From contig OX336348.1 of assembly GCA_946902875.1 (NCBI GenBank), positions 14,843,741 through 14,907,740 of the forward strand: a stretch of 64,000 nt of DNA, read 5' to 3'. Under the pieces are notes generated by a model, which saw only the letters and a list, made by a program, of their open reading frames with translations, was not told the origin of the DNA and ran no database searches. A program made the position numbers and the translations under genes. Source of the DNA: Nematopogon swammerdamellus (lineage: Eukaryota > Arthropoda > Insecta > Lepidoptera > Adelidae). This document shows, in pieces, positions 30,440-42,023 of the stretch. Position 1 is the first letter of the stretch. Each line of letters starts with the position of its first letter.

Positions 30440-31870
30440 AAGGTAAGAAGGGAATAATAAATATGGCAAAATAAATATCTGAATTTGAATCTGAAGGGAC
30501 CTACAGTTTTACGTGGAATCCGAACCACGGTTGGGCTTATAATTTTTTATTTCATTCATTTTGGTTTAAACCATTAAGTGTCTTATATTTTTGAAATCGC
30601 CTTTAGAAGCTCTTGACAATGATACCCCACTCGGTGGGGTTTGAAGAAAATATTTTTGTAAAGTGTGACAATATGGGGTCCCACGGCCGCCATTTTTTAT
30701 TTATGGAAAAAATTGGTACCCCATGACAAGGGGACCATCATAACAAATCGATTGACACCACGATCATCAAAATCGAATGAGTAGTTTAGCAGTTACGGTG
30801 GAACATCCGTACATACCCAGCCACATAGACTGCCAACCACATTACCCTCCTTTTTGGCTCTGCCATAGTCGGGTAAAAAAGGAACTATTATTAAAAAAAC
30901 TAAAAAAGTTTCAAAACCTTTACCATAAATAAAATAAACTAAAAAGTAAGAAACAAGATATTTGGGAGCCATGGCAGTGCTTCCTTCGGACGTTGCTATC
31001 ATCGTCTTATTGGGTAAGAGCAGTCTTTTGATTTTCCTGTTTATTTAGTTTTATTGAAGTCTTCTGGCAGTTTCACATTAATAACGTTATAATTAAATTG
31101 AAATGCCGTAGTCGTGCGTTGTCAGCTATAAAAAAAATTATCTACTTAACTTTAAATATACGAAAATACTTTTCTTTAGGTTTCCGTATCCCGTACGGAT
31201 TATATTTAATATTATATTTAAGCCTACTCCGTCTGTCTGTCTGTCCGTCCGTCTGTCCGTCCTACTGCTGTATCTTTGGAACCGTAATAGGTAGACAGTT
31301 GAAATTTTTACAGAATTATTTGTTATTTATCTACTACTACTGAGTAACTCTAATGAATAAATGAAAGGTTATAGGATTATATTATTGTGGCCGATTGCTG
31401 TTGTATGAGTCGAGGCAAAATATTATCTTTACCTCCCTCCCTCATTCCCTCTACCCCTCCATCACTCCCTCACTCCCTCACTCCCTCTCTTCCCCTTCCT
31501 CAGCATGATCGCAAAATTAACAACGAGATGCCGTCAATCAAGCATAATTTTTTTTATAGCTGACAACGCACGACTACGGCATTTCAATTTAATTATAACG
31601 TTATTAATGTGAAACTGCCAGAAGACTTCAATAAAACTAAATAAACAGGAAAATCAAAAGACTGCTCTTACCCAATAAGACGATGATAGCAACGTCCGAA
31701 GGAAGCACTGCCATGGCTCCCAAATATCTTGTTTCTTACTTTTTAGTTTATTTTATTTATGGTAAAGGTTTTGAAACTTTTTTAGTTTTTTTAATAATAG
31801 TTCCTTTTTTCCATAGTCGGGTTACAGTTTTTTAAACTTTATTTTTTTTAGTTTTTTTAATTATAGTTAC

Positions 31871-32284
31871 TTTTTTAACAAACTAACCAGCCATACCCAC
31901 CTGGATATTTAATTTTTTTAGGGTAAAATGAGGTTTTCCAGGCTTTGCCTTTTTTAACAAACTAACCAGCCATGCAGCTAGAGCCTTATAAAATGTACCA
32001 TGCGTCTCTCTGTCAGTTTCACGGTGTGAATTCGTTATATAAGGGTTAATAAAATAACAAATGAAAGGCTGTGTAGTCTGTAATAGAAACATATATTTGA
32101 AACAGAACAATAATTTACTTAATTATTTATTTATAGATCGATATCTATATTAAAATTTTCATTTGGTAACTTTTGAACAATTGAATTAAATTTAAAAGCA
32201 CAATTTACGACATTTACATTGTTACTGTTTACATTGTTGACATTTACATTGTTATTGTTGAACTAAAGAACTAAAGAACTAACA
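31871..32284. other. Flank of copy L: duplicated short units, then AT-rich DNA
   Basis: Two units starting TTTTTAACAAACTAACCAGC at 31872 and 31953. The rest is AT-rich, with a duplicated ACATTTACATTGTTAC motif at 32210-32255. No gene. Confidence 0.5.
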
Positions 32285-32425
32285 TGTGTCTCGAGAGATG
32301 GTCGCGCAACAGATGGATAGATCTCACCGAGACCTGAAGTTTGAGTACCAACACGATGGGTCTAAGTCCAGTGGTTCTGTAGATATGACCAAAACTAATG
32401 ATCACGTGACAGATGATAATTCCGA
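32285..32425 (+). repeat. Single worn unit of the 130-bp repeat found at 60040-60540
   Basis: CAGATGGATAGATCTCACCG, GACCTGAAGTTTGAGTACCA and ACACGATGGGTCTA match the array inside the SINE pair near 60 kb. Confidence 0.7.
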
Positions 32426-33332
32426 CCCCTCACTCGCATGATCGCATCGCATTTCGCATTTAGCTGCTAGCTAGCTAGCTAGCAGCGGAGCGCAGGCGCT
32501 ATATAGCATTTAGCATTTAGCAGTACCACAGATAAATAGCACATACTTCATTGCTTTGTGCGTTCCAAAACAAACGAACCAACAAAGTTTTACGAACGAA
32601 ACAGCAATGCTAACTAAAATTAAATGTGATTATTGCTTAGCATTTAGCATTAATTTTTATTCATCAGGGCGCTTAGCAGTGCTAAATGCTAACGGGGTAT
32701 TCATTATGAATTAATTTTGTTAATGCTAAGCATAACAAGACTAATTCCCGGTAGACCCATGACCTAAAGAAATTAATTCCTTTAGAGTCGCTCAAAAGTA
32801 AAAACCGGTAGGTACTGGTTGAATGAAAAAAGCGCGATAAACGAATATTGAACGAGGAAACCTGCTGAGGTTGACTAGAAGAAATGTCCTTTGACAATAA
32901 GGCAGAATGCATGAAATATCTGTATACATTTAACATACATATTTATCAATAAACAAAAAAAATTACAAGAGCTAACTGCATCCAACACTATAGTCGAACT
33001 GTGGTGGGTAAGCAGAAAAGAGCTCTCCATACATATTTACGCCGATGTTTGTTACTGAAATTCAAGCGAAAAATGCTATCAAATTGAATGAAAGTACTTA
33101 CTCGTGAAAGGTGACTCCATCTGTGTTCAAGTTTGAATTTTTCGACAACTTTTTGCACCAAAGCACTGCACAATGAGGCATTTTGTGACAGACGCGCACG
33201 TTCGCTCCGCCTGAGCGGCGGACGGAGACTAAGATCGGTCGCCGGCGCTAGACTGACGCGCTGGCGCGTGTGCGCCGACGCGCGGCTACCCCTGTCCTCC
33301 TATGTATAGCGCCTCCAGGCTTACTGACTCGT
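32426..33332. other. Intron DNA with GCATTTAG/CTAGC repeats
   Basis: A GCTAGCTAGCTAGCTAGC run at 32465-32482; GCATTTAGCA and TGCTAA motifs in both orientations at 32440-32730, suggesting a worn inverted repeat; GC-rich block 33190-33300. Short frames only. Confidence 0.4.
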
Positions 33333-33573
33333 GGCTTCGGTAGCTCAGTGGTGCGATCAGTCGACTGTCGTTCGTGATCATAAGCACACCCGGGCTCGAC
33401 CGTTGTATGCTTACCTTTGTTCGGATTCCATGTAAAATTGTAGGTCCCTTTCCTTCTTATTTCTAGGTGGTAGGGTTAGTACCATAGTACCAAAGGGAAA
33501 CTGACATGTCACCTGTTAACCAAGGTGTTATGGGCTAACATCACAGATGTTGTAGGTAAAAAAATTTAATCAT
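33333..33573 (+). mobile_element. tRNA-derived SINE, second type
   Basis: Head GGTAGCTCAGTGGTGCGATC (A box), a B-box-like GGGCTCGACC, then GTAAAATTGTAGGTCCCTTT, GGTGGTAGGGTTAGTACC and the tail GGTGTTATGGGCTAACATCA ... GTTGTAGGTAAAAAAA. The body and tail are shared with 51145-51412 and with the fragment inside gag, so this is a full-length relative showing where that tail comes from. Confidence 0.75.
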
Positions 33574-33725
33574 AGAAGGCAAAACAAAATTAATAAATAA
33601 AAATTATGGTGCCCTGCATAGTTTTATATGCTGTGTGCTAGATACATTATAGAGATAGCACCATAGTGCACTATTTAAAGAAATTTTTAATAGGTTTTGC
33701 ATTATTTTTGGCCCCTAATATATTG

Positions 33726-33935
33726 TTAAATGATATCTCTTAAAATTACTGGAGGAAATCCAGCCTCTGCGACGTCCTCCAACCCGACAGCAGCTCCGAT
33801 TCCTACAATGGCAATCACTGGGAGCTCCAGATCTGTGAGCTGGTTGGACGAGGCCGGCCAACCACCAGTGCCAGTTACCGAGCGGTGAAAACGGGCGGCC
33901 TTTTTCTTCATGTGAATTTTTAGATTGCTCCACAC
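33726..33935 (-). CDS. Myb/SANT-like (zeste-type) gene, exon 3
   Basis: Acceptor TTTTACAG at 33943-33936, then GTG TGG AGC AAT reading VWSNLKIHMKKKAARFHRSV, TGTGG and LTDLELPVIAIVG. This is the second half of a Myb/SANT-like DNA-binding domain of the zeste/Myb_DNA-bind_5 type, in which VWxxLK and KKKA are conserved. It joins exon 2 (50039) in phase 0. The frame can end at TAA 33726-33728 or splice at GTAATT (33749), which leaves 186 bases, exactly 62 codons. Confidence 0.75.
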   Translation of the reverse strand: MWSNLKIHMKKKAARFHRSVTGTGGWPASSNQLTDLELPVIAIVGIGAAVGLEDVAEAGFPPVILRDII

Positions 33936-34156
33936 CTGTAAAATAATAATTGAAATCAATAAACTGAAATTTCTACGATCGACTGTGCAACGTACGTCAA
34001 TATATATCCTTATAACTTGAGAACCACTTTATCAATTTACATACGGTTTTCACTGTTACATTCTGTCACTTCTCAAGATGGTTTTAGGCTATAATAATTG
34101 TCCAGGCGAGCAGAGCCGCATACTCAGCGAGTGATAAATAAAATAAAGGTTGTATG

Positions 34157-35836
34157 CAGTGGCGGCTGGCCCTTAAGTGCGTTCGTGCGCCGCACTACCA
34201 CAAAACAGCGCCTTTACCCGAAAGAAATAAATAAATTAAAAGATTAAACATTCTCCATGAATCTCGCCGATCGAAGTAAAAATATCAAACTGAATTCGTT
34301 CCTATTTCCTAGACAACAAGGCACGATTTTGCTGTACGTAATACGTACTACTTACTACGTATCGCCGCCGAGCTCGCCGCCCCGTGTGCATCACAAAACA
34401 CCACGAACGTGTTACTATGAGAAAATGTTAAACGCCGCTGCCCCGCCGTGTGAAACAAAACACTCTTCATACGATTATGTGTGGAACAAGGTCGCAGTCT
34501 GCGTGTGACACACGACGGAAAAAGAAGGACAGTATATTGTGGATAGACGCGCGTGCGACACGTCGCGACCGGGCCAGCCGACAATGAGCCGATGTAAGCC
34601 GAGATCGTAAACCCGACCGCAGGGCAGGCACGCGCGGGCGTGGGGCGCGGGCGCGCGGGCGCGGCGGGGGCGATCTAAACTCTGCGTCGAAGTCACACAC
34701 ACACAAGCGCTAACGCTGTTGCACGAACCGACAGGCGAGTCCATTTTTGGAATATGGGTGTTTCTTAAATATATATAACAGATTGAGTTTGCAATTGAAT
34801 ATTTGAATTATTCGAATATCGATTTGATACATATTCGAATGGTAATCTATAAAATATTCGAATGTTACGACGAACATTAATGATACTGCATAATTAGCTA
34901 TTTTAAAGTCATAAATGGAATCACCCAAAGACCTAGACGTTGTTTGGTCGCGCGATCATCCGATAGATCGCTCGCCGCGCCGCGCCATCTCTCTCTCTCA
35001 GTTCGGGGGAGACCCGTCGTTGTCACGTCGACCGATAATGGCCGCTCCGCGCCGCCGCGCCGCGCCGCCGCGCCGCTTAGATGAAATATTGTACGTAATA
35101 TAGATGAAATATTCTACGTAATATATCTTTGCCGCGCCGCGCCGGGATGTTTTGCAAATCAGTTTTTTAGCAGTTTGAACGACTTTTCGTCAGTTAACAG
35201 TACATTGTGAAGTTTTCTTCATTGCCCGGCGCGGCAAGGCTGGCCGGCGGGCGCGGGCGCGCGACGGCGGCGCCCCGGCGGCCGCGGCTCGGTGGCCATT
35301 GCGCAGTGAAGTGTCGCTTTGGTTCTTCGAGCAATTAGGACTCTGGTTGTGTTTCTAGTGCGTGACAAAAAAGTGATAGAAATATTTGCGCAAGATAAAA
35401 CCCGACGAATAGACTTACAATATTAGACCTACCCAATCAAACTGTAGTGTGTGTGGTGTGTGTGTTGTGTGTGTGTGACTGATTTCTTCATAATTTTCAT
35501 AAATTCGCTGGCGTGTTCTTCAAAACACCATACCTACATATTTCAATCTAAAAGTGAGTACATTTTTATTACTTAAATTTTAATAATTTTATCACTTTTA
35601 TCCTTACCTTATTTTGTCTTTCAACTATGTATCTGTTGAGTGAAATACTTTTACATAATTTGGGCAATTAACTCAGACATGAAAATAAAATAAAAAATCA
35701 CGTCTCGGTATCCATTAGATTCACGTTTGGGTTTAGTACTACGAGTAAGTTAGCGCACAATGTGCGCTAGGTACCTATGGGACTGGGTAGCACACCGCGC
35801 CGCACACCCAGTCCCACAGGTCACCAGCCGCCACTG
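34157..35836. mobile_element. Non-autonomous hAT element, 1.68 kb
   Basis: Terminal inverted repeat CAGTGGCGGCTGG at 34157-34169 and its inverse ending at 35836, flanked by GTTGTATG (34149-34156) and GTTGTACG (35837-35844), an 8-bp duplication with one change: the hAT signature. No transposase frame. The interior has CpG-dense blocks (34560-34690, 34935-35090, 35220-35300), a TGTG-rich stretch (35450-35480) followed by a possible donor AAGTGAGTA at 35552, and a hairpin GGGACTGGGT/ACCCAGTCCC just inside the right end. Confidence 0.85.
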
Positions 35837-37399
35837 GTTGTACGCAACACATTGGTTAGGTATATCACAACTGGTGCTATAGAAACATGTATTACATTTT
35901 GGCAACCAACAAATGTTACTCATTGTAATTTAATGCTACTTTGGATGTTTTATTTAAACATACAAAAAAATTAAGTTTAAAAAACTGTAACCCGACTATG
36001 GAAAAAAGTAACTATAATTAAAAAAACTAAAAAAAGTTTCAAAACCTTTACCATAAATAAAATAAACTAAAAAGTAAGAAACAAGATATTTGGGCGCCAT
36101 GGCAGTGCTTCCCTTCGGACGTTGCTATCATCGTGTTATTGGGTAAGAGCAGTCTTTTGATTTTCCTGTTTATTTAGTTTTATTGAAATCTTCTGGCAGT
36201 TTCACATTAATAACGTTATAATTAAATTGAAATGCCGTAGTCATGCGTTGTCAGTTATAAAAAAAAATTATGCTTGATTGACGGCATCTCGTTGTTAATT
36301 TTGCGATAATGCTGAGGAAGGGGAAGAGAGGGAGTGAGGGAGTGAGGGAGTGATGGAGGGGAAGAGGGAATGAGGGAGGGAGGTAAAGATAATATTTTGC
36401 CTCGACTCATACAACAGCAATCGGCCACAATAATATAATCCTATAACCTTTCATTTATTCATTAGAGTTACTCAGTAGTAGTAGGTAAATAACACATAAT
36501 TCTGTGAAAATTTCAACTGTTCAAAGATACAGCAGTAGGACAGACAGACGGACGGACAGACAGACAGACGGCGTAGGCTTAAATATAATATTAAATATAA
36601 TCCGTACGGGATACGGAAACCTAAAGAAAAGTATTTTCGTATATTTAAAGTTAAGTAGATAATTTTTTTATATAGCTGACAACGCACGACTACGGCATTT
36701 CAATTTAATTATAACGTTATTAATGTGAAACTGCCAGAAGACTTCAATAAAACTAAATAAACAGGAAAATCAAAAGACTGCTCTTACCCAATAAGACGAT
36801 GATAGCAACGTCCGAAGGGAAGCACTGCCATGGCGCCCAAATATCTTGTTTCTTACTTTTTAGTTTATTTTATTTATGGTAAAGGTTTTGAAACTTTTTT
36901 TAGTTTTTTTAATTATAGTTACATTTTTCCATAGTCGGGTTACAGTTTTTTAAACTTTATTTTTTATTTCATTCTTTTTAGTAATATTACATAAATAAAA
37001 CTTCTCGAATAAGTAAGTAACTGAGGGCGAGGCCGAAGGCCGAGCTGCGGTCAAGAAGACCATAAACCTTCTCGAAGACAGTAAGTAACTATGGGCGAGG
37101 CCGAAGGCCGAGCTGCGTTCAGGAAGACGAATAACCTTCTCGAAGACAGTAAGTAACTATGGGCGAGGCCGAAGGCCGAGCTGCGTTCAGGAAGACGAAT
37201 AACCTTCTCGAAGACAGTAAGTAACTATGGGCGAGGCCGAAGGCCGAGCTACGTTCAGGTAGACAAATAACCTTTTTGAAGACAGTAAGTAACTATGGGC
37301 GAGGCCGAAGGCCGAGCTGCGTTCAAGAAGACGATAAACCTTCTCGAAGACAGTAAGTAACTATGGGCGAGGCCGAAGGCCGAGCTGCGTTCAGGAATA

Positions 37400-38830
37400 C
37401 GATTAAGCTAGAAACTCATTGGGCCCACGTACGCTACGCACGCGTATCTGGGCGCGTCGGTCTCCATACATTTTATATGGAAGAGTGCAGCACGCAGTTT
37501 CATTGCGCCCACGCCACCCTACGCTACGCGACACACGCGACGCCGATGCCCTGTTCCCAGATTTTTGTCAGCGACGTCAGCGAGTGGAGGGAGGTGGCCC
37601 ACGTGTGCGTACGCGTGTGGCTAGTGAGTTTCTACGCCACACGCATTTGCGCGTCAGTGTGTCCAAGTTCGCGATACGGGCAAGACGCGTTGATTCCATA
37701 GCGACAGGAAGCATCGCAGATATATGTAAATAGATAGATGTAGACGTAGATGCAGTGGAGCTATTTTTTCTAAGTAGGTACCGACCCACACGGGCACAGT
37801 GTCAGTTGCCATAAAAAAAACATGTGGAAATGAAGTACACACGATTGCTCTCATTTCTCACACTTTAGGAACCTTGTCAAATTAACATTCACTCATTACC
37901 CCTAAAAAATTATACAAATAATCAAATATTTTATTTTGACAGGGTTCCTGAAGTGTGAGAAATGAGTGCTGTCGTTCTTACCTATTAGATTAAATGTAAT
38001 ATTATTCAATTTGTCAAACTTTCTGTATTAGTAACTAGCTGAGCCCGCGGCTCCGCTCGCGTGAAATTCGTATTCCAAAGAAGAATGTAAGTAACTAAGG
38101 GCGAGGCGGAAGGCCGAGCTGCTTTCAGGTAAACGATAAACCTTTCTCAAATAAAGGAAGTAAGTAAGGGCGAGGCCGAAGGCCGAGCTGCGTTCAGGAA
38201 GACGATAAACCTTCTATAAGAAAGGAAGGAACTAAGTGCGAGGCCGAAGGCCGAGCTGCGTTCAGGTAAACCAAAAACCCTCTTCCGCCTTCGGGCCTCG
38301 CCCTTAAAGACTTCCTTTCTTCGATAGAATATAATATCGTTTACTCAATCTATTTATTTCATAAAAATAAAAAAGTAATATTAAGAACTAAAGAATTAAA
38401 CCTACCTAACAAACATTAAAATAACTATCAAAACGGGCATTTTCAAATGTTCTTAGAGCACTTGCGGCATTACCCCGCTGGATGGCAAGGCTTACCCTTT
38501 AAATGAAGTACATAAGCCCTTGATGGCGGGACACCAGTTGCGTCAACCAGCTCAAGCCTCTTTTGGCTTCACTGCTCCACGGACCGAGGGTTTCAATCGC
38601 AAACGCAACAAATTGGAAATCTTGAATTATATGTCTATATTTGCTGCGTTTGAGGCTCTCCGCCCCAGCCTCGGCCGCGCCAGCCGCTCTTGAAGATGTC
38701 CTAACGTGACTTGGAGCCAATGTGAGAACAAAAGTGGCGTCCCACATCAAAGAACTACCCTTAGTCCATGGCACTAAGGTGATAGACAGTCTTGGGATAT
38801 AAATTATAGATAGATAGAATTTCTTTATTG
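37400..38830. repeat. Cargo of copy R, part 1
   Basis: Inverse of 21700-23150: CpG-rich MITE-like block 37400-37810, hairpin 37850-37980, worn 68-bp units 38085-38290, and the captured LINE C-terminus (minus strand 38774-38335; the frame after GLMYFI ends sooner than in copy L). Confidence 0.8.
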
Positions 38831-38874
38831 CTCCAAAACAATTATTATTATAACAAATATAATATTATATATCT

Positions 38875-39135
38875 CGCGGCGGATGGCCGAGTGGTCTGGG
38901 TGTTGCGTCGTCGGCTTCTCTTGCGAGAGATCCGAGGTTCGAATCCGGTCGGCGTGCAGCAATGAGTTTTTTCTGACGAAAAAATTTACATGCAGAAGCG
39001 GTGTAAAACTGTAGGTCCCTTCCCTTGTCACTTACTAGGTGGTAGGCTCAAATTGTAGCCGACTGGGTTGATACCACCGTACTGAATGTGAGATAGTCGC
39101 ATAGCAGCCTCGGTTGTGTTCTCGACAATGGTGCG
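38875..39135 (+). mobile_element. tRNA-derived SINE in copy R cargo
   Basis: Plus-oriented copy of the SINE at 21425-21685, with A box TGGCCGAGTGG and B box GGTTCGAATCC. About 99% like the other copy by eye. Confidence 0.8.
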
Positions 39136-40590
39136 CTGAGGTGCGCGCGCTCTGTACGAAAACTAACACCAGACTGACGTGCCACACGGACGAACGTCCG
39201 CGTCGGCGTAGTGTGTTCACACACGCCCACGTACGCGGACGTCGCAGACGTGTGCGTCGGCCCAATGAGTTTCCAGCTTAAACCTTCTCGACTCCTATCT
39301 ATATATCTATATATATCTATATATTAATAATGACCAAATTTCTGAGTGGATATCTGCCTCCTGACAGTGAAGACAATAATATTATGTAACTCAAGACTGA
39401 TCGGTGGGCCCGTCTTCTATCTTGGGAGGCACTCGAGCGAGGACGGGTGGCAGACCGGCGAGTACAATCGCCGACGACTCCGAAGAAATCCGGAAGAATA
39501 AAATTATATATATCTATCTATATATATACATATATATACCTATAATATATATATATAACAAATACAAATACATATACCTACATATAGTGTCACACATGTG
39601 TACATATACATATTAGGAAAGAGAGGGAATGGGAAGAAGTGCCTAGTGCCTGATCTGTGGTGATCTGCCATTCTTTGACGGTCGCCGACAAATGGACCTA
39701 GCAACAGCAATTCGATATTTGTGATGTGAAGATATTCATGAAAGTGAGGGTACTCAGAGAGTTGTTAAATTTCATGTGTAAATGACGGTTTAGTGTTGTG
39801 TTTATTAATGTGTATAGACGACTTTTTGTGCTAGTAGATAGATTAGCAAACATTCATTGTAGTAAATATTTAAGTTAAGTTTCATGTATCAATGATGGTT
39901 TAGTGTTGGGTTTATTAATGTTGCATAGACGACTTTTTGTGCTAGTAGATAGCTTAACAAACATTCATTTTAGTAATGTATAAATCTTTGTATAAACAAT
40001 GACAATTGACAATTATCTTGATACAATTGTTCCATGTTTTAAATATTTCATTGACAAGTCTATTGACGCTACTTTAATTAGGGACAAATCTATTGATGCT
40101 AAATTAATTATTATTATATTCCTTGACTATTATTAATCTTTGACTAATGTTATTGTATCAAATTATTTTATTTTTAACGCAGCTTATCTGTGATTTAGGA
40201 TAGGGATATTGACAAGTTTATTAACGCTAATTTAAGTAGATAGTAGTAGTATTAGGTAAGTGCAGTAGTAGTCTATAAGCATAAGATAGCTTGTTGTTGT
40301 CTTTTATCTGGTTCTGCACAGCCCTTGTCATTGTTTGTCATTGTTTCCATTGTGTTTGTTTTTCATTGTTGTTACATTTCGAAAGATAACGAATTCAAGT
40401 GCAAAATTTATTTGCCTACGAATGATAATAAAAAAACAAAACAAACAAACAATATAGGAATAAATTAGTACTTATATATCTGTTGCTCGTCATGAAGCAG
40501 CCGCAAGGCCAGTTTGGGCGATAGCTATTGCTTTTACATTGTAATGCAAAATATATAATAAACTTTTTGAACTTTTGAACTTTTTATCCT
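39136..40590. repeat. Cargo of copy R, part 2
   Basis: Inverse of 19936-21425, present once without the 350-bp duplication. Non-coding apart from the short captured ORF end at 39404-39500 on the plus strand. Confidence 0.75.
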
Positions 40591-41052
40591 ATACTGTCCT
40601 GTCCTGCCCTGCCCTGCCCTGCCCTGCCCTGCCCTGCCCTGCCCTGCCCTGCCCTGCCCTGCCCTGCCCTGCCCTGCCCTGCCCTGCCCTGCCCTGCCCT
40701 GCCCTGCCCTGCCCTGCCCTGCCCTGCCCTGCCCTGCCCTGCCCTGCCCTGCCCTGCCCTGCCCTGCCCTGCCCTGCCCTGCCCTGCCCTGCCCTGCCCT
40801 GCCCTGCCCTGCCCTGCCCTGCCCTGCCCTGCCCTGCCCTGCCCTTCCCTGCCCTTCCCTGCCCTGCCCTGCCCTGCCCTGCCCTGCCCTGACCTGCCCT
40901 GCCCTGCCCTGCCCTGCCCTGCCCTGCCCTGCCCTGCCCTGCCCTGCCCTGCCCTGCCCTGCCCTGCCCTGCCCTGCCCTGCCCTGTCCTGTCCTGTCCT
41001 GTCCTGTCCTGTCCTGTCCTGTCCTGTCCTATCCTATCCTATCCTATCCTAT
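40591..41052 (+). repeat. Pentamer satellite GCCCT with TCCTG and TATCC ends
   Basis: About 78 GCCCT units with two TTCCC variants near 40846-40858 and one GACCT, then a TGTCC block and five TATCC units at the outer edge. Block order mirrors copy L. Confidence 0.95.
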
Positions 41053-41562
41053 AAGGTAAGGGAATAATAAATATGGCAAAATAAATATCTGAATCTGAAT
41101 CTGAAGGGACCTACAGTTTTACGTGGAATCCGAACCACGGTTGGGCTTATAATTTTTTATTTCATTCATTTTGGTTTAAACCATTAAGTGTCTTATACTT
41201 TTGAAATCGCCTTTAGAAGCTCTTGACAATGATACCCCACTCGGTGGGGTTTGAAGAAAATAATTTTTTAAAGTGTGACAATATGGGGTCCCACGGCCGC
41301 CATTTTTAATTTATGGAAAAATTTGGTACCCTATGACAAGGGCACCATCATAACAAATCGATAGACACCACGATCATCAAAATCGAATGAGTAGTTTAGC
41401 AGTTACGATGGAACATCCGTACATACCCAGCCACATAGACTGCCAACCACATTACCCTCCTTTTTGGCTCTGCCATAGTCGGGTAAAAAATGATTACTTA
41501 AATGAAAATACTTTGAAAGAGTTCATAAGCAAGATATGTAATGAATGTTATATCAATTGACA

Positions 41563-42023
41563 CCAAGGAGAATACCTACGGGAGACGCAACGCTACTGCG
41601 TTTGTATCGGAGCACGGCTAGCCAAAAATCCCTACTACTACGAAAATCGAAATCGCAATTTAATCTTTTATGACGTGACTTGTCTATCTCCGTTACCCAT
41701 ATCGCGCCCCGCGATATGGAGAGAGACAGAGCGAGCAAGGCGAGCGACAGGTTTGTTATCGCTGGCTTGGCTCGGGTATCTGGTAGTAAGAGCCGACCGT
41801 ACGACCAATCGGAAGCCTTGCTTGACGGCAACTTGACGGGATCACTACGAATGCCAGTCTGATGAATGATGGTGCGGTATATTTGTGAATTTTGAAATTC
41901 TTATTTGTAATATTATTTCAAATAGTTTTTACTGAACGAATATTATTGTTTGAATCCAAAAAAAATATTGAAAAATTAAACAAGACTGTTGTTTTAATAT
42001 TTTTGATAAGTTGTACTAATAAT
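41563..42023 (-). other. LTR2 3' region flank with host-like repeat
   Basis: Minus-strand frame 41831-41553 (SDWSYGRLLLPDTRAKPAIT ... LSISRGAIWVTEI) looks like an anonymous insect repeat rather than a gene: no start context, no domain. The rest is AT-rich. 42016-42023 (CTAATAAT) is the possible left target duplication of the foldback element. Confidence 0.35.

Larger units (their letters stand above)
27275..30874 (+). mobile_element. A1-family element N, nested in element M
   Basis: Complete plus-oriented 3.6-kb copy: palindrome 27275-28278, 68-bp repeats 28325-29752, TATCC satellite 29757-30439, outer end to 30874. Inserted in the A-run at 27269-27276; an A6 run follows at 30875-30880, after which element M continues with GGAACTATTATT. 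Elements M and N face each other and form an inverted duplication centred near 27770. Confidence 0.85.
24663..31843 (-). mobile_element. A1-family element M, nested in copy L
   Basis: Minus-oriented short-cargo copy inserted in the T7 run of copy L. Segments: outer end 24663-25097, TATCC satellite 25098-25755, 68-bp repeats 25757-27190, palindrome edge to 27274; then, after the next nested copy, the palindrome resumes at 30881 and ends at 31843. Net length about 3.6 kb, close to A1 (3.3 kb). Confidence 0.85.
18687..31870 (-). mobile_element. A1-family element L (long cargo form), with nested insertions
   Basis: Minus-oriented copy: outer end ACCCGACTATGG at 18687, pentamer satellite, 3-kb cargo (19936-23150), 68-bp repeats, palindrome. 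The palindrome is interrupted at a T-run (24656-24662) by another copy and resumes at 31850. Without the nested 7.2 kb it is about 6.0 kb and nearly identical to the plus-oriented copy at 35970-41484. It lacks the last about 33 bases of the inner end seen in the other copies. It sits in a T6 run (18682-18686 and 31871-31876). Confidence 0.8.
35970..41484 (+). mobile_element. A1-family element R (long cargo form), inside the LTR2 3' LTR
   Basis: 5.5-kb plus copy, the inverted counterpart of copy L: palindrome 35970-36965, 68-bp repeats 37017-37400, cargo 37400-40590, GCCCT satellite 40591-41052, outer end to 41484. The uninterrupted 5' LTR (49791-49901) is an empty-site control: it has one AAAAAA where copy R has an A-run on both sides (35964-35970 and 41485-41490). 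That fixes the element boundaries. Confidence 0.9.

Noticed and set aside
38875..38955. Functional tRNA gene (also 21605-21685, 51697, 54868, 58535, 59819, 60690)
   Set aside because: A and B boxes are present but stems do not close properly and each is followed by SINE body sequence, so these are SINE heads.
41553..41831. 92-residue frame SDWSYGRLLLPDTRAK as a gene
   Set aside because: Looks like an anonymous insect repeat; no start context, overlapping open frame on the other strand.
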